64,000 nt of DNA from Seriola aureovittata. Lineage: Eukaryota; Chordata; Actinopteri; Carangiformes; Carangidae. The translations under genes were made by a program, and so were the position numbers. Position 1 is the first letter of the stretch. Each line of letters opens with the position of its first letter. Location: positions 7,014,140 through 7,078,139 of the forward strand of contig NC_079384.1 of assembly GCF_021018895.1 (NCBI RefSeq), given 5' to 3'. The notes under the pieces were generated by a model. The model was given only the letters and a program-made list of their open reading frames with translations. It was not told where the DNA came from and ran no database searches. This document shows positions 41,701-53,700 of this stretch, in pieces.

Positions 41701-44700
41701 CAGCGCAGCATGCGTTCTTACTGTTGCACTGATTAGTATGACTCAACTGTCTCTGATGTAGCCTGACAAGCTGTATGTCGTCTCACTTTGTCTCACTTGC
41801 TTTTCCACAGTGTGCAACACAATCTTATCTCACAGTTTTGTAAGAGACTCTCTTTCTCCCTCCCTCTCCCTCTGTAGTGCGACCTCAGCGGGCAGTGGGG
41901 GAGGTCAGATGAAGCGTATGTACAGTGCAGTACCAGGGCGGGTGTATGTGGCCACTCGTGCCCACTCTGCTAGTGGGGACAGAGAGCTCTCACTCAACAA
42001 AGGGGACAAAGTCAAAGGTGAGATGGAGCCAAGGTTAGCAAACAGTGAACTAAAGTATGTGAAAAGTCTTGCCCACACATATTAAACACTGTTATGAAAG
42101 ATGAGCGAAGAGCATTGGAATCATGCTGTTGTTTGATTGTGCTTTTTTTTTTTTTTTCCCAGACTATTACCTAAATGTTCTCTACTGCAGAGAAATTGGT
42201 GTAATGTTGAGAAACTTTTAGTGCAGCTGCAGTGCAGTTTGATCCAGAAAAAAATTATCAACAGCGAGGAAGAGATGTACATGAGGGAAGAGAGGATTGT
42301 AAACAAGAGAAATGAGAGGCGCCAGAAAAACCCATCCAGTCAGCACAAAGCAATACATGTTCCTAGCCATTCTCAGTGGACTGAACAATGTTATTATAAA
42401 ACTAAAGGTAACTAAAGTTAAACAAGGAAAGTTGAAGGGAAAATATATAACAGAGTGAGATGTGACAGTGGATTTACTTCACACATTATATCCTATCCAT
42501 CTATCTATGCTATCTCTCTATCCATATATTTATCTGTCCATCTGTCTGTCTCAGTATTAAGTGTAGGAGAGGGGGGATACTGGGAGGGAACGGTGAAAGG
42601 TCGCACCGGCTGGTTTCCTTCAGACTGTGTGGAAGAGGTCGCGGGTTTCAGCAAAGACAATCGATCAGGTAAGACAAAACCAGTCTGAGCTTCACCTCAC
42701 TATTGTATTTTAAAATATCATTCTGACCACGGCTCTTTTATAAAGGAGAAGGATTTTATAGCAGTTAGGTTATATTTAGTTGTTTTGAAACACGTCTTGA
42801 GCCTGATGGGAATCTTTTTCTTGTTTTTTTTTTTTTTTTCTTTAATTATTCATGTATAAATTGAATGAAATTATTTATTTATTTTGAGATTACTCTTGTA
42901 AAGTTAACAATGTCAAGAGGTGGGTTAGCACAGATTGGAAAAGGGCGTAAGGGAAAATGGGTTACATACTCCCTCAGGCTGGCATTATCCTTTAAATCAC
43001 TGTAACACCCAGCACATGTCACACTCATGTTTACCAGCAGGCCCTTATTTGCAGCAGTGGCACATGTACAGCACAGGCATTCACTTTTGTCATATTTTCA
43101 CAGCTGCACAGTTCACCCATTGAGCAAACCATATGTCACGTTGAAGACACAAAAACAGGGTGTAAATATATTTGATCCATTTGAGCCTCGTGCTGAAAAC
43201 ACAACACTTCTACAAAGAGACAGAGAAGGTGTCATGACGGAAGCGGGAAGTTTATATTGAGCATATGTTTTGCCTGCGTGTGCCTTGCAGAGACTCGCAG
43301 TGAGAAAGCCAAGAGGAAACTTTTCCGTAACGTCACTGTGGGAGCTTACGATGGCACTGATGGCCCCAGGTAAGTAAAGCTGCTGTGAACCTGTGATCAG
43401 CATTGTAGTCGATAAATAAGTTTGGGGCAGAAACTATAATTTACCTTTAGCGGCTTCAAACCTGCAGTAAACTGAGCTGCCTTCAAGAAAAACACTTGAA
43501 AGTCTAAATCTAAAGTGTAAATGTGAAGGTGATTGTGTTTGTCTGTCCTCTTATGTGTTGATCTGATCACCCAGTGCACTCTGTGACAAGCCCCAGCCCC
43601 TCGCAACACTGAACTGTCATATCAGTTTAGAAAATAGATGGACTAAAATAATGATAAAACCTGATTGGCTGCAGCCCCTCATGTAGTTCTAGCTGTGGAT
43701 TGTCATAAGAGTGTGGGCAGCAACTGAGCTGTCTGCTCTCTGGTTTATTACTGTAAGGTAAGACTGTGAGGCCAGTCAAGATGATTGAAATAGTTGACAC
43801 ACTGCTGTTTTGTGGCTAAGAGTAGGTTCTTGTGTGTGTGTTTGTGTGTGCATGTGCACACTTGTTTCACCTAGTGTGCTCTCATGTGTTCTTGCATGCT
43901 TGTATGTGTCTATTTTCTGTTGATCCAGAACAGCGCTTGTTCTCTATTGTTCTGCTGTGTGAACACGTCAGTGCTGAGAGCACAAAGAGCAGCCATGTCA
44001 TTTTCAGCTCTGCCCCTTTTGGCTCCACCAGACAAATGCACTTGTCTCTTTGATACCTCCATCCACATGCCTCCCTCTCCTCTCTTGTTGCTTGTTTAGA
44101 CTGAACACAATGATCCTTTAATGAAAGGCAGAGGTGGGGTTCTCCTCCTCCCCTTCCATGACATCTGTCTGAAGCTGCAGCCCAGCCCTGGGCAACTGCA
44201 GTTGTGTATTTTGAAGTTATGCATATTTGTGTGCTAGTGTGCATGTGAATGTGTCCGTGTCTTTGCGTTTACATACATCATCGTGCTGATGAGTCATAAG
44301 GAGGCTGAAACACCAAGCGTTGGTTAGATCCGGGGGCTAGTGAGAAGGACTTTCCAGTTGCCACCCCAGGGTTTTACAGCCTCTTACACATGGAGCTGAC
44401 ATTACCCTCGTGCATGGGCAGCTCTCACTGTCATTCAAAAAAGGCATTCACTTTAATGCAGCTGTGCTTGTGTTCTAAATGGAAATCACAGCCACTGGGG
44501 TTATATTACCTGTGTTAAGTTGGTTAAGCGTAATTGCAGCACCGTGGTGAAGTGGTGCTCAATTAAGAGCAAGGTGATCCGGAGCATGTTCCCACACTGC
44601 AGCTAGGCATTTGGGAGAATGTCAATTACTATTTCAGAGAGAAATAGAGAGCGGAAGAGTGTTTGTTAGCCTGCATGGTGATGACAGCTCTGCTTTAGAG

Positions 44701-47700
44701 GAGAGGAGGGAGCGAGATGAAAGTTGGCAAATGTGTGTGTGTGTGTGTGTGTGTGTGAGTAAATCCAGGGTGGGAATCAGCTGTTGGTATATCTGTGATA
44801 CACCAGTCAGTGGATGAGCAAATGCAAGTGCTCTATCTCTCTCTCTGTCGCCTTACATTTATGCCCATCCCCCGCATCCCCACCCCTCAAATTCAGCTCT
44901 CCATCTCCCCTATTTTGCAACCAAACCCTCTTCCTGTGATCCACCAGCGCACACACACACACACACCATACGCACTCTCCCTGTTGTGATAATCGCTGGT
45001 ATTTCTTCCCCTCTCTCTGTCTTTCTTTCACATTGTCTTCCTCTTGTCTGAAGTATGTGGGGTGCAGAGCAGCTCGCTCTCTCTCTCTCTCTCCTTCTCG
45101 TTCCCCACCTCTCTCGCTCTCCTCTCTCCTCCACTCTCGCGGCTCTCTTCGGCTGAGCTCTCGCTCAGGAAGACCAGGAGGAGGAGGGAGGCGGGAGGGA
45201 GGAGGAGGAGGAGGAGGAGGAGGTGGTGGTGGTGGTGGTGGTGGAGAGTGCGCGAGATAGAGGAGGGGGGGACATGGCAATGGGGGGATGCGGAGAGAGA
45301 GATTTCTCTCTCTCCCTCTCTTCTTCGTGGCCGTCACTGGGCCCCAGAAACAGGAGCGTGTGGTTCATTTACAGGTAGCGGCTGTTTCCTCATTCATTGG
45401 CTGGCTATGGATGTGAGGAGAGGACAATGGAGAGAGGGGAGAGGTAGATGATGCTATTGAGAGGCCGTGCCTTTTCAAAGACAGACTAATAAGCTATGTA
45501 TCTGTACGTGCGTGTGTGTCTCTGAGTGTGCGTGTGTGCTGATGTGCGTGTGTCTTAAATTTATATTTTTCCTATGCATGTGAATATCTGTGGGACGGTA
45601 GTGGCTATTGAATGGAGACTCTGCAGCATGTTTATTTCTGTGTCTTCCTCCCGTGTGTCTCTGAACGCGTGTGTGTTAGTGCGTGAAAGGGAGCACATAT
45701 TGATGCATTTCAGTCAGACAGTGTGGGTGTATTTCATTCTCTTTGAGTCATGATTTCTTTAAGCAGATATTTTTCATTCACCAGGACTTCCCATTTATCC
45801 CTGTTCCTTTAAAAAATGCTGCTGTCACATCCTATATTTTTTTCTGTATCCCATTGTATCATTAAAAATGTTTGGTATTTTGACTGTACAGAAGGATGTA
45901 TGTGAATAAGTCAATAAGTGGCAAGAGTGCGGGTTTGTCAGTTCCTTTCGAGCTCTCATTTGAGATACCGGTCATTTCTGTGCACGTCTGTGTGTGTGCA
46001 TGCATTCTCGTTTATTTGTGTGTGCATGAGACTATATACACTGAATAAAATATATGTGGTTTTCACATATAAGTGTATACGTCATAGTGCTTAATTGCTG
46101 TGGGAGTATCTCTCCTGCACATACATCCATGTATATGCACTGTTCATCCATCTCTCCATCCACAGTGTGTGTCACTAACATCTGTCACTTGTGATGTGTG
46201 GGTATTGTCCACACATAACCAGTCTATTTGCATGTGCATTCAGCAGGTGAATGGTTAAAAAGCTGCCTTTTTTCTCAGTAATTGTGGATAGAAGAGAGGA
46301 TGACTCAGGAGGGTACATAATAACTCTGGTCTCTAGTAGGCTTACAGCTCCATTGCAGCCAGTTCAGAGAGAGTGTGTCCTACAGCCAGCAGAGATTAAC
46401 CACAGACATTTGCTCTTTTTATGGCTCCAATTGGTCGGGCCACAGAGATCAGTATGGTGGCAGATGAGCTGAACAGTTTTATATATGTAAAGTAAACCAG
46501 GTGTGTTACTGCAAGCCAGCAACACAACTTAGAACCACCCGGAGGACCAACACGGGACATGGTTCCCCCTTGTAGAAGTGGATGGATGAAGAGCCCGATG
46601 GATCCGTCCACCCACTCCGTGTTACTTTGATCCTCCGAGAGGGAAAGCATGATGGAGGACAGGGTGAGAGAAAAAGGAATGAGGTGTGAGGAGCAGATGG
46701 CTGGAAGGCGGCTGTGCGTTGGCGAAACAGTAACATTGATTGAGAACACACAAGGGATGGACCTCAGTAGGGGAAAGTAGTGATCGTCTGTTCAGTGCTA
46801 AAGTTACGGTTTGGTGTCGAGTCTGGATCTTCAGGCCTGTGGGGCCAATGCTCATGACTGTGCTGTACCTTGTGATTCCACAACCAAACTTTGTTTATTG
46901 CATGCTCTGTCAGATTAAATACACAAGAGCTTGCTGCGTCTGCACAGTAAGAGACAGTGTGGAAAATAATATTATGGTGTTATTGTTATTTTAGCATCAG
47001 AATACTAGAAGTGGCCGAGGCCAGATGAAGTTGGAGTGATTGAGTCCTCTGCCAGACATTAAAAAAAAAAAAAGATGTTCATGTCTGCTGCCTGAAAACC
47101 TAAAAGTAAAACAAAATGTTGTCTTTTTTAAATGATACACAGATTTTTTTTTTAAGCGGTTACATGGCTGAGTTACCCTGATGAGTGCTTGGCTGCAGAC
47201 ATTATCGTCAGGCAGCCAAACAAATGGTTGTGTTTAGGTTAAGGTTCAGTTCAGCATCACAGTTTGGGTTTTGGGTTTGCTGACTCCAGCAAAGGAGTCA
47301 GAATTTGTGTGCAGCCTCACATATTTAAATTGGGTCTCTATGTGCTGCTTCTCATTCACCTTAACTTCCCATTTAAAAAAGGGAGGGACAAAAGAAATTG
47401 TATTCCCATTGGAAATTATGTCCTTGAGTATACCCAGTATTTTCATTGCATTGTTTTGGAAGTCAAGCTATCACTATAAATAAAGGCAGTTCTTCAACCA
47501 GGCCACTCACTCCGTTCACTCATAGTTCAGCCCTTCTAGGAAATCATATCCTTTGATTCGATTTCAGTGGGAGTGTCAATTTGAGTTAACGTTCAGGAGC
47601 ACAAACTAACACAGAAATGAGCTGCCTAGGAAAGAAATATCTGGAATTCCTCTTAAATCATAGAGCTCTGCTCAAGCCCCGGGCTCTCCAACAGAACCAG

Positions 47701-50700
47701 GGTGAATTGACATTGTTAGAAAGTCAAGCCCAGAAATGAGTCATGAGATGTGGCTCCGTGTGGAGTCCATTTAAACAATCCTATATTAGAGGAAAGATTG
47801 TAAAGCAGCTCGGCCAAAAGTCCCAGACATGGTAATAGAATAATGAAGGAACTTGCTGGGCCAGCCGATACACTACTCCAACCATCTCATAATAAGATTG
47901 CATCACAAATGTCTGTGATCACTGTTTCTGCCGTCTCAAGCTGTAGTCTTTGAGCGAGGGGAGCTGTTTGTGGAGGGAGATTAGAGGCCTGTCCAACTTC
48001 TTCTTGTACATAATTTGAAGTGTCATGTGTGACCGGTTGTGGTGCGCTGGAGTTGGTAAAGCAGTATCCTTGCAAAAGCTGCCAGAGGCGTTGAAAGCTA
48101 ATGCAGCGATTTAGGTGCATTTGGAAGTTTCCATTATCAGTGAAGTGTATGTGCACATTTTTCTAATGTGCCGTTCCCCGTGGCCCAGTGCTTGTCAGCT
48201 CGGGCTGGATTAGTCCATAGTATGGAATGTCATCTCATGTTCACTTCCTCCCATTGTGACACTTACTGTATCCCTCCCATCAACCCTTTTGTGCACCGGC
48301 GCTTTTTGTATGACATTCTCAAGCCAACCTATCTTTTGCTGCAGTGTGATTTCATAATGTGATGCAGTATAGCTGTTTTCCACATTCAGAAAATGCTTTA
48401 TTTGCATGACAATAACACTTTTCTGTTGCTATAGAAGTCATATAGCTCTCTTCCTCTCCAATTCTCCCTCTTTTTCTCCCTGTCTCTCTCCATTGCCGTT
48501 TCCCCCTCTTGTCTTGTCCCTCTTTACTCCCTCTAAGTGACTACATCATTAAGGAGAAGACAGTGCTCCTACAGAAGAAAGACAATGAGGGCTTTGGCTT
48601 TGTGCTTAGGGGAGCCAAAGGTGAGCCTCTTCTCCAAAATTCACAACATATTCCTCCGTCTCTATGGATTTCTCAGTCTCATATGCTCTGTTTCTCTCTC
48701 TCTAATCTCTCTATCCCTTCCTCATTTTCAAACCCATGTTCTTGTTATCTGTGTCCGCTCAACCTCGTCCTTTTTGTCTTATCCTCCTCAGCTCAGACTC
48801 CCATAGAGGAGTTCACTCCAACGCCAGCGTTCCCCGCGCTGCAGTACCTGGAGTCTGTCGATGAGGGGGGCGTGGCGTGGAGGGCCGGCCTGAGGATGGG
48901 GGATTTCCTCATCGAGGTAAAGACAAAATGCATTTTGGACTAATGCACACATTAAACCAAACATTGAACTTAATCTGAGCTCCTGAGTTTTACTGATGCA
49001 CTTACATTTCTGGATCCATTTTATTGTTTGGTGGAGTAAATTTCTCACATTGAACTACTCAAATAATTTCCTTTTAGAGTTAGGAAAATTCAAAAACCAC
49101 ACAGGAAGAGCTCCATGGTAAAACAGAAGCTAGGGTACACATTTTCCCATTGACAGAGCTTTAATGAATCATTATGCAACAAGCTACGTGATGCACAGTG
49201 TCACATTTTGAGTGAGACGCTCAACACATTTTTTACATTTAAAAAAAAACAAAAAAAATAACAACACTGGTGCTTTCTCCACTGTCACATATTAAATGTG
49301 ACGATGTTCCTTTAAGAATGTCAAAAGTCTTTCTGGGTAATGTAGGAAATTAAGAGACCAGGCAGGCTGAAGTGAGGAAGTGGGTACACGAAAAACATCA
49401 CAGATCAATGATTAACTTTTTTATAGATTGTTTTTTAATTCACTTCAGTGGTAATTTTTCATACTATAGTTTTCATACTTTTTTTTTGTTTGTGTATATA
49501 TTCTGTATGTAATGTATTTTAGTCAGAGTGGGTGAGGGACTGGTGTACTTGAGATCGCTGTTCCTCACTGGTGAAGCACCAGCATTTCAGGCAGCAACTC
49601 TCTGGCCATGTTGTAGCTTTAATGTCGCTGTATGTTGCCTTAAAAACTCAGTTCTAAAAATGGCGATTGTCAAACCTCTATTAAATCTGACACATACAGC
49701 TAATTGGTATTCAACCTAATATGACTCACTTATGCTGCCCAACCTTTGTAACTGTGATTTATTGTAGTCGCTGCCTGCATTGCCGGTGCATCTGTCCAAA
49801 GCACAAGAATGATGTATGTTTAAAGCTAAGTCTTAAAAACCAGAGAAAAGCTACATCATCTAGGGAACTAGTGGTCACAAGTAGACCTCCTCTGTGTTAT
49901 AAGGTGTCTCTGTTTTTGTATCCACCCCCTGTAACAAGAGTTGATTTTTCATTCAAATGGAAATTAATGCAACACATCCGCTCATTCTGCATTCAGTCCT
50001 TCTGTGTCTTTGTGTGTGTGTCAGGTGAACGGCCAGAATGTGGTGAAGGTTGGCCACCGGCAGGTGGTCAACATGATCCGACAGGGCGGCAACAGTCTCA
50101 TGGTGAAAGTCGTCATGGTTGCTCGAAACCCTGAACTGGAGGACACTGCTCGGAAGAGGGGTAAGAGTCACGCTTTCCTCGTATGTTTTTTCCATCCTAT
50201 GTTTATGATGTGACGATAAAGCTGATTGCATGTTTACTTCATCCTAAAAGGCTTTAGCGATGTGGTTGTCTTTGGTGACTGTATGTTTATACGAGAATAC
50301 TAAACATTAAGTCTGCATTTGGCTGGCTTCCCTTGGCAGCCCCGCAGCAGACTAAAAGACTGACTCCTCCTGCCATTGCCCTGCGCTCCAAGTCAATGAC
50401 ATCAGAGCTGGAAGACATGGGTAAGATGATAGAGGAGACTACAGATTGAAAGCAAAGAACAAAATGAGGGGAGGCCTGGAAAGAGCATATGAAAAAATAA
50501 ATTAAATTCATGTCCCCCACAGTTTTTTGGGGGGGGTGGTGGTCACAATGAAAAAGCTTCTTTTTGGTGGGTTAGCAGCTTCTCTGCAGGATGATGGTAC
50601 AGTACCATGGCACTATTAAGGAAACACAGCATTAAATATTTACCGAGTTGATGCAGGAAGCCAAGAAAATGATCTAGTATGGGTGCGATTTCATTTTTAG

Positions 50701-53700
50701 TTTGTTTTGGGAAGTAGTCTTTTGATCCATTTGCACTATTGAGAAGACAGGTGATAATTAAACAATGAAGCTATGAAATGTAAAAACAATTGCACGTTGT
50801 GAAATGCCACTTGTCTGACGCCATCATTCACAAACCGTTCTTTGTTTTTCTTCTCCACCGAACCAAATGTGCTGCGTACAGTGGACAAAGGTGGGAGAGT
50901 CATGGATTTGTGTGCTGTCATTATCATTTCTGTTCCCATCACCATCCCTCTCATCACATCAGCGTTCACACATTCACATGTGTCTGAGTATGTATTTCAT
51001 CCTTTCATCTGCTTTATACACATGACTACACAGCAGCTCTAGTCACACCTAATTTCTGTTTCCCGAATTATGTATGCTACAGCTGCCTCTCCATGGAAAA
51101 AGAAAGCAGGTGAATATCAGCCTTTATCATTACCCCTATCAGCCCCTGAGCTTTAATTAAAAGTCAGCCTGTTTGATGCTCTTTTTTTCTCCTCCTTTTT
51201 TCAGAGTACGAGTCCTCTCAGGGTCCTGATAAGAAGAGGACAGTCTATCAGATGGCACTAAGTAAGAAACCAGTCTTACTGCTCTTGTCATACTGTGAGA
51301 GTGTGTTTTTTAAACCTTGGGGGGACAGGAGGGCTCTCGCTGAAATCCTCCTTTTCATGTTTCTTCCTTTATTTTATGCTCCTTCTTACTGCCCTTGTTT
51401 TCTGGCCTGCCCCTGCTCTGTCTTTGTTTTAGATAAACTGGATGAAATCTTGGCTGCTGCCCAGCACACTATTACATCAGACAACCAGGGCCAGAGAGGT
51501 CATGGGGGCAAGAGGGACCGGAGCAAGAGCATTGTTCCCAATGTCTCCAATGAGGTACTGTTGGGAATTGGAAGGAAATGGTCCTAGTTAGGGTAATTAT
51601 GGTAAAATGTCCTAATAGCTTATTAGATTCAATTTCCTTATAATCTACAAAATATTAGCAAATACTGAACACCTATGGACCTCTCTCACGGTCCTGCAAG
51701 ATCAGATTCACATGCACATCAGAGTTTCTCCATTGCTTTAGGATGCAACACAGATTCAGTCAAGGAAGTGACTAATACTAGCAAAAAAAAGATTGCTATC
51801 TATAAATCAGCTTGGTGTTTAGCTTGTTTTTAGCCCTGTGTGTTGTCCTGCCCTCCCTGCACTTTGGAGAATGATTGACAATGGACCACCCACATCAAAA
51901 CACTTGTTTAACTATGAGTCAGGTTGTGTCCATTCATCTATGCTCTGTTGCCTGATACACTAATACTCAGACTGACTAGTCTTTGTGTATTGCATTTTAC
52001 TGTAGATCAAATCAATGTCGGCTTAATATCCAACTTCAATTTTATTTGATTATATCTGAGTAAATGTTTCCTCTCCTCTATTTACTCCTTCCGCCCTTTA
52101 AAATATTCTTTTGCTCCCTTGTCTTCTTTTTAAAATGTGTTTCCACACCTGAAGCAACCGTATGAGCAGCAGTCTTCAGTGAGTATGGCGCAGCAAGGAC
52201 CCGGTTTTGGCTACAACCAAGCTCATTTTCAACCAGGCCACGGTCCTCAGCATGCAGTCATGATGCGTCAAAAATCTATTGGTAATGGCAATTGTCATGG
52301 AAAGATTTCTGCCCACTCGGTATATGAGTGTCTGTTTGTAACTGCCTGTATCCGTGTGCTCAGGTGTAACAGAGGAGGAAAGGCAGTACCTCCACCCACC
52401 TGCTATGAAGCTGGCTCGCAGCCTGTCAGTGCCGGGACCAGAAGAAATCCCCCCACCCCCTAACACATCCGCCCCAGAGCCGCCTTTATCTGCAGGCCCT
52501 CATCCTGTGAGAGGGCCTGCTATGCCCATACCCCCTGTATCTCAAGCCCACTACCAGCTCCACTCCCAGCCAGGGCATCCTACTCAAGCAGGCTGGGAGA
52601 GGGGAGGCCCTGGTGGGATGAACCAGCAGGTCATGGTCCCCACCCTCAGGAGACAATCGGAAGGACTGTGTGTCAGAGAACCGGAGGCGCCCAGGAGAGG
52701 TGGTGGCAAAATGGGAGGGTTAAGGAGAGGCTATAGCAGTGCTACACCACCGACAAGTGCTAAACCTAAGGCCCAACAAGCACCACAACATCACCCGCAC
52801 ATCGCCAACCGGGAGCAAGGTGGAGGGGTCGGCAGGGGGGCAGCCAGGAGGGGTGGTCGAGGAGCTCTAATGAAGCAGTCGAAAGTGGAAGATGGGGTGC
52901 GGCAGCACAGATCAAAGGGAGGTGCAGCCAAAGAGAAGAGCTCCATCCCCATCCCCACCATCATCGTCAAAGCGCCCTCCACCAGCAGCAGTGGCCGAAG
53001 CAGCCAGGGTAGCAGCATGGAAGCTGAACCCACCCAGGATGTAGACGACACCTCGGCAGATACAACCACAGACAGCCCCAATACCAGTCTACCTTCACCG
53101 CTCACCTCCTCACCACCTCAGCCTCCTACATCCACTTCTTTGCCTTCATCAACTGTTGCCCCTCCTGTCTCCTCGCAGCAAAACCTGGAAAACTTGGATT
53201 ACACTTCAACGTATGGTTCGGCCTTTGGGGGAGGAGGAGCGCGCAGGGACAGAGAGCGTTTACGAGATATGAGAAGAAAGAGCGCTTCTTTCTTCCTCTC
53301 ATCTGAGGAGGACATTCAAGGAGAGGCGGGAGGAGGAGGAGTAGTAGAGGGAGGAGGAGCACTTGGGACAAGAATCCAGCCTTTGCAAGGTTCACAAATG
53401 GATGTACCTACGCCTCGACTCCGCCCCTCCAAGTCTATAGATGAGGGCATGTTTTCTGGAGACAGCTACGTCAACTATTCCAGCAGCATGCCCCCAGCCT
53501 TCGGCCTACCTGAGTATTCTTCCCCTATCCTCAGTCAGGATGGACAGCCCAAGTCGGCTCCCTCAATGTACGGCACCCAGCCGGCTACTACCTTCATCCA
53601 TCCGCTTACAGGGAAAGTTCTTGACCCTTCATCCCCACTTGGCCTGGCCCTGGCAGCAAGAGAAAGGGCCTTAAAGGATGACCGCAGGACGCGGCGAGAG

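Larger units (their letters stand above)
43370..48537 (+). other. shank1: shank1 5.2-kb intron between SH3 and PDZ
   Basis: The largest intron inside the domain-coding part. It has a TG run at 44732-44757 and a CpG-enriched block with GGA/GGT triplets and CT repeats at about 45050-45380, which carries a candidate alternative first exon. No other exon was found. Confidence 0.7.

Noticed and set aside
42163..42198. A 36-nt open segment with strong acceptor and phase 1 ends inside the SH3 intron of shank1
   Set aside because: The donor (GTGTAA) is weak and inclusion would split the SH3 domain in a core strand; treated as a decoy unless reads show otherwise.
44807..45337. Long minus-strand ORF rich in proline and arginine
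   Set aside because: It is a by-product of CT and GGA/GGT low-complexity sequence; no domain, no splice context.
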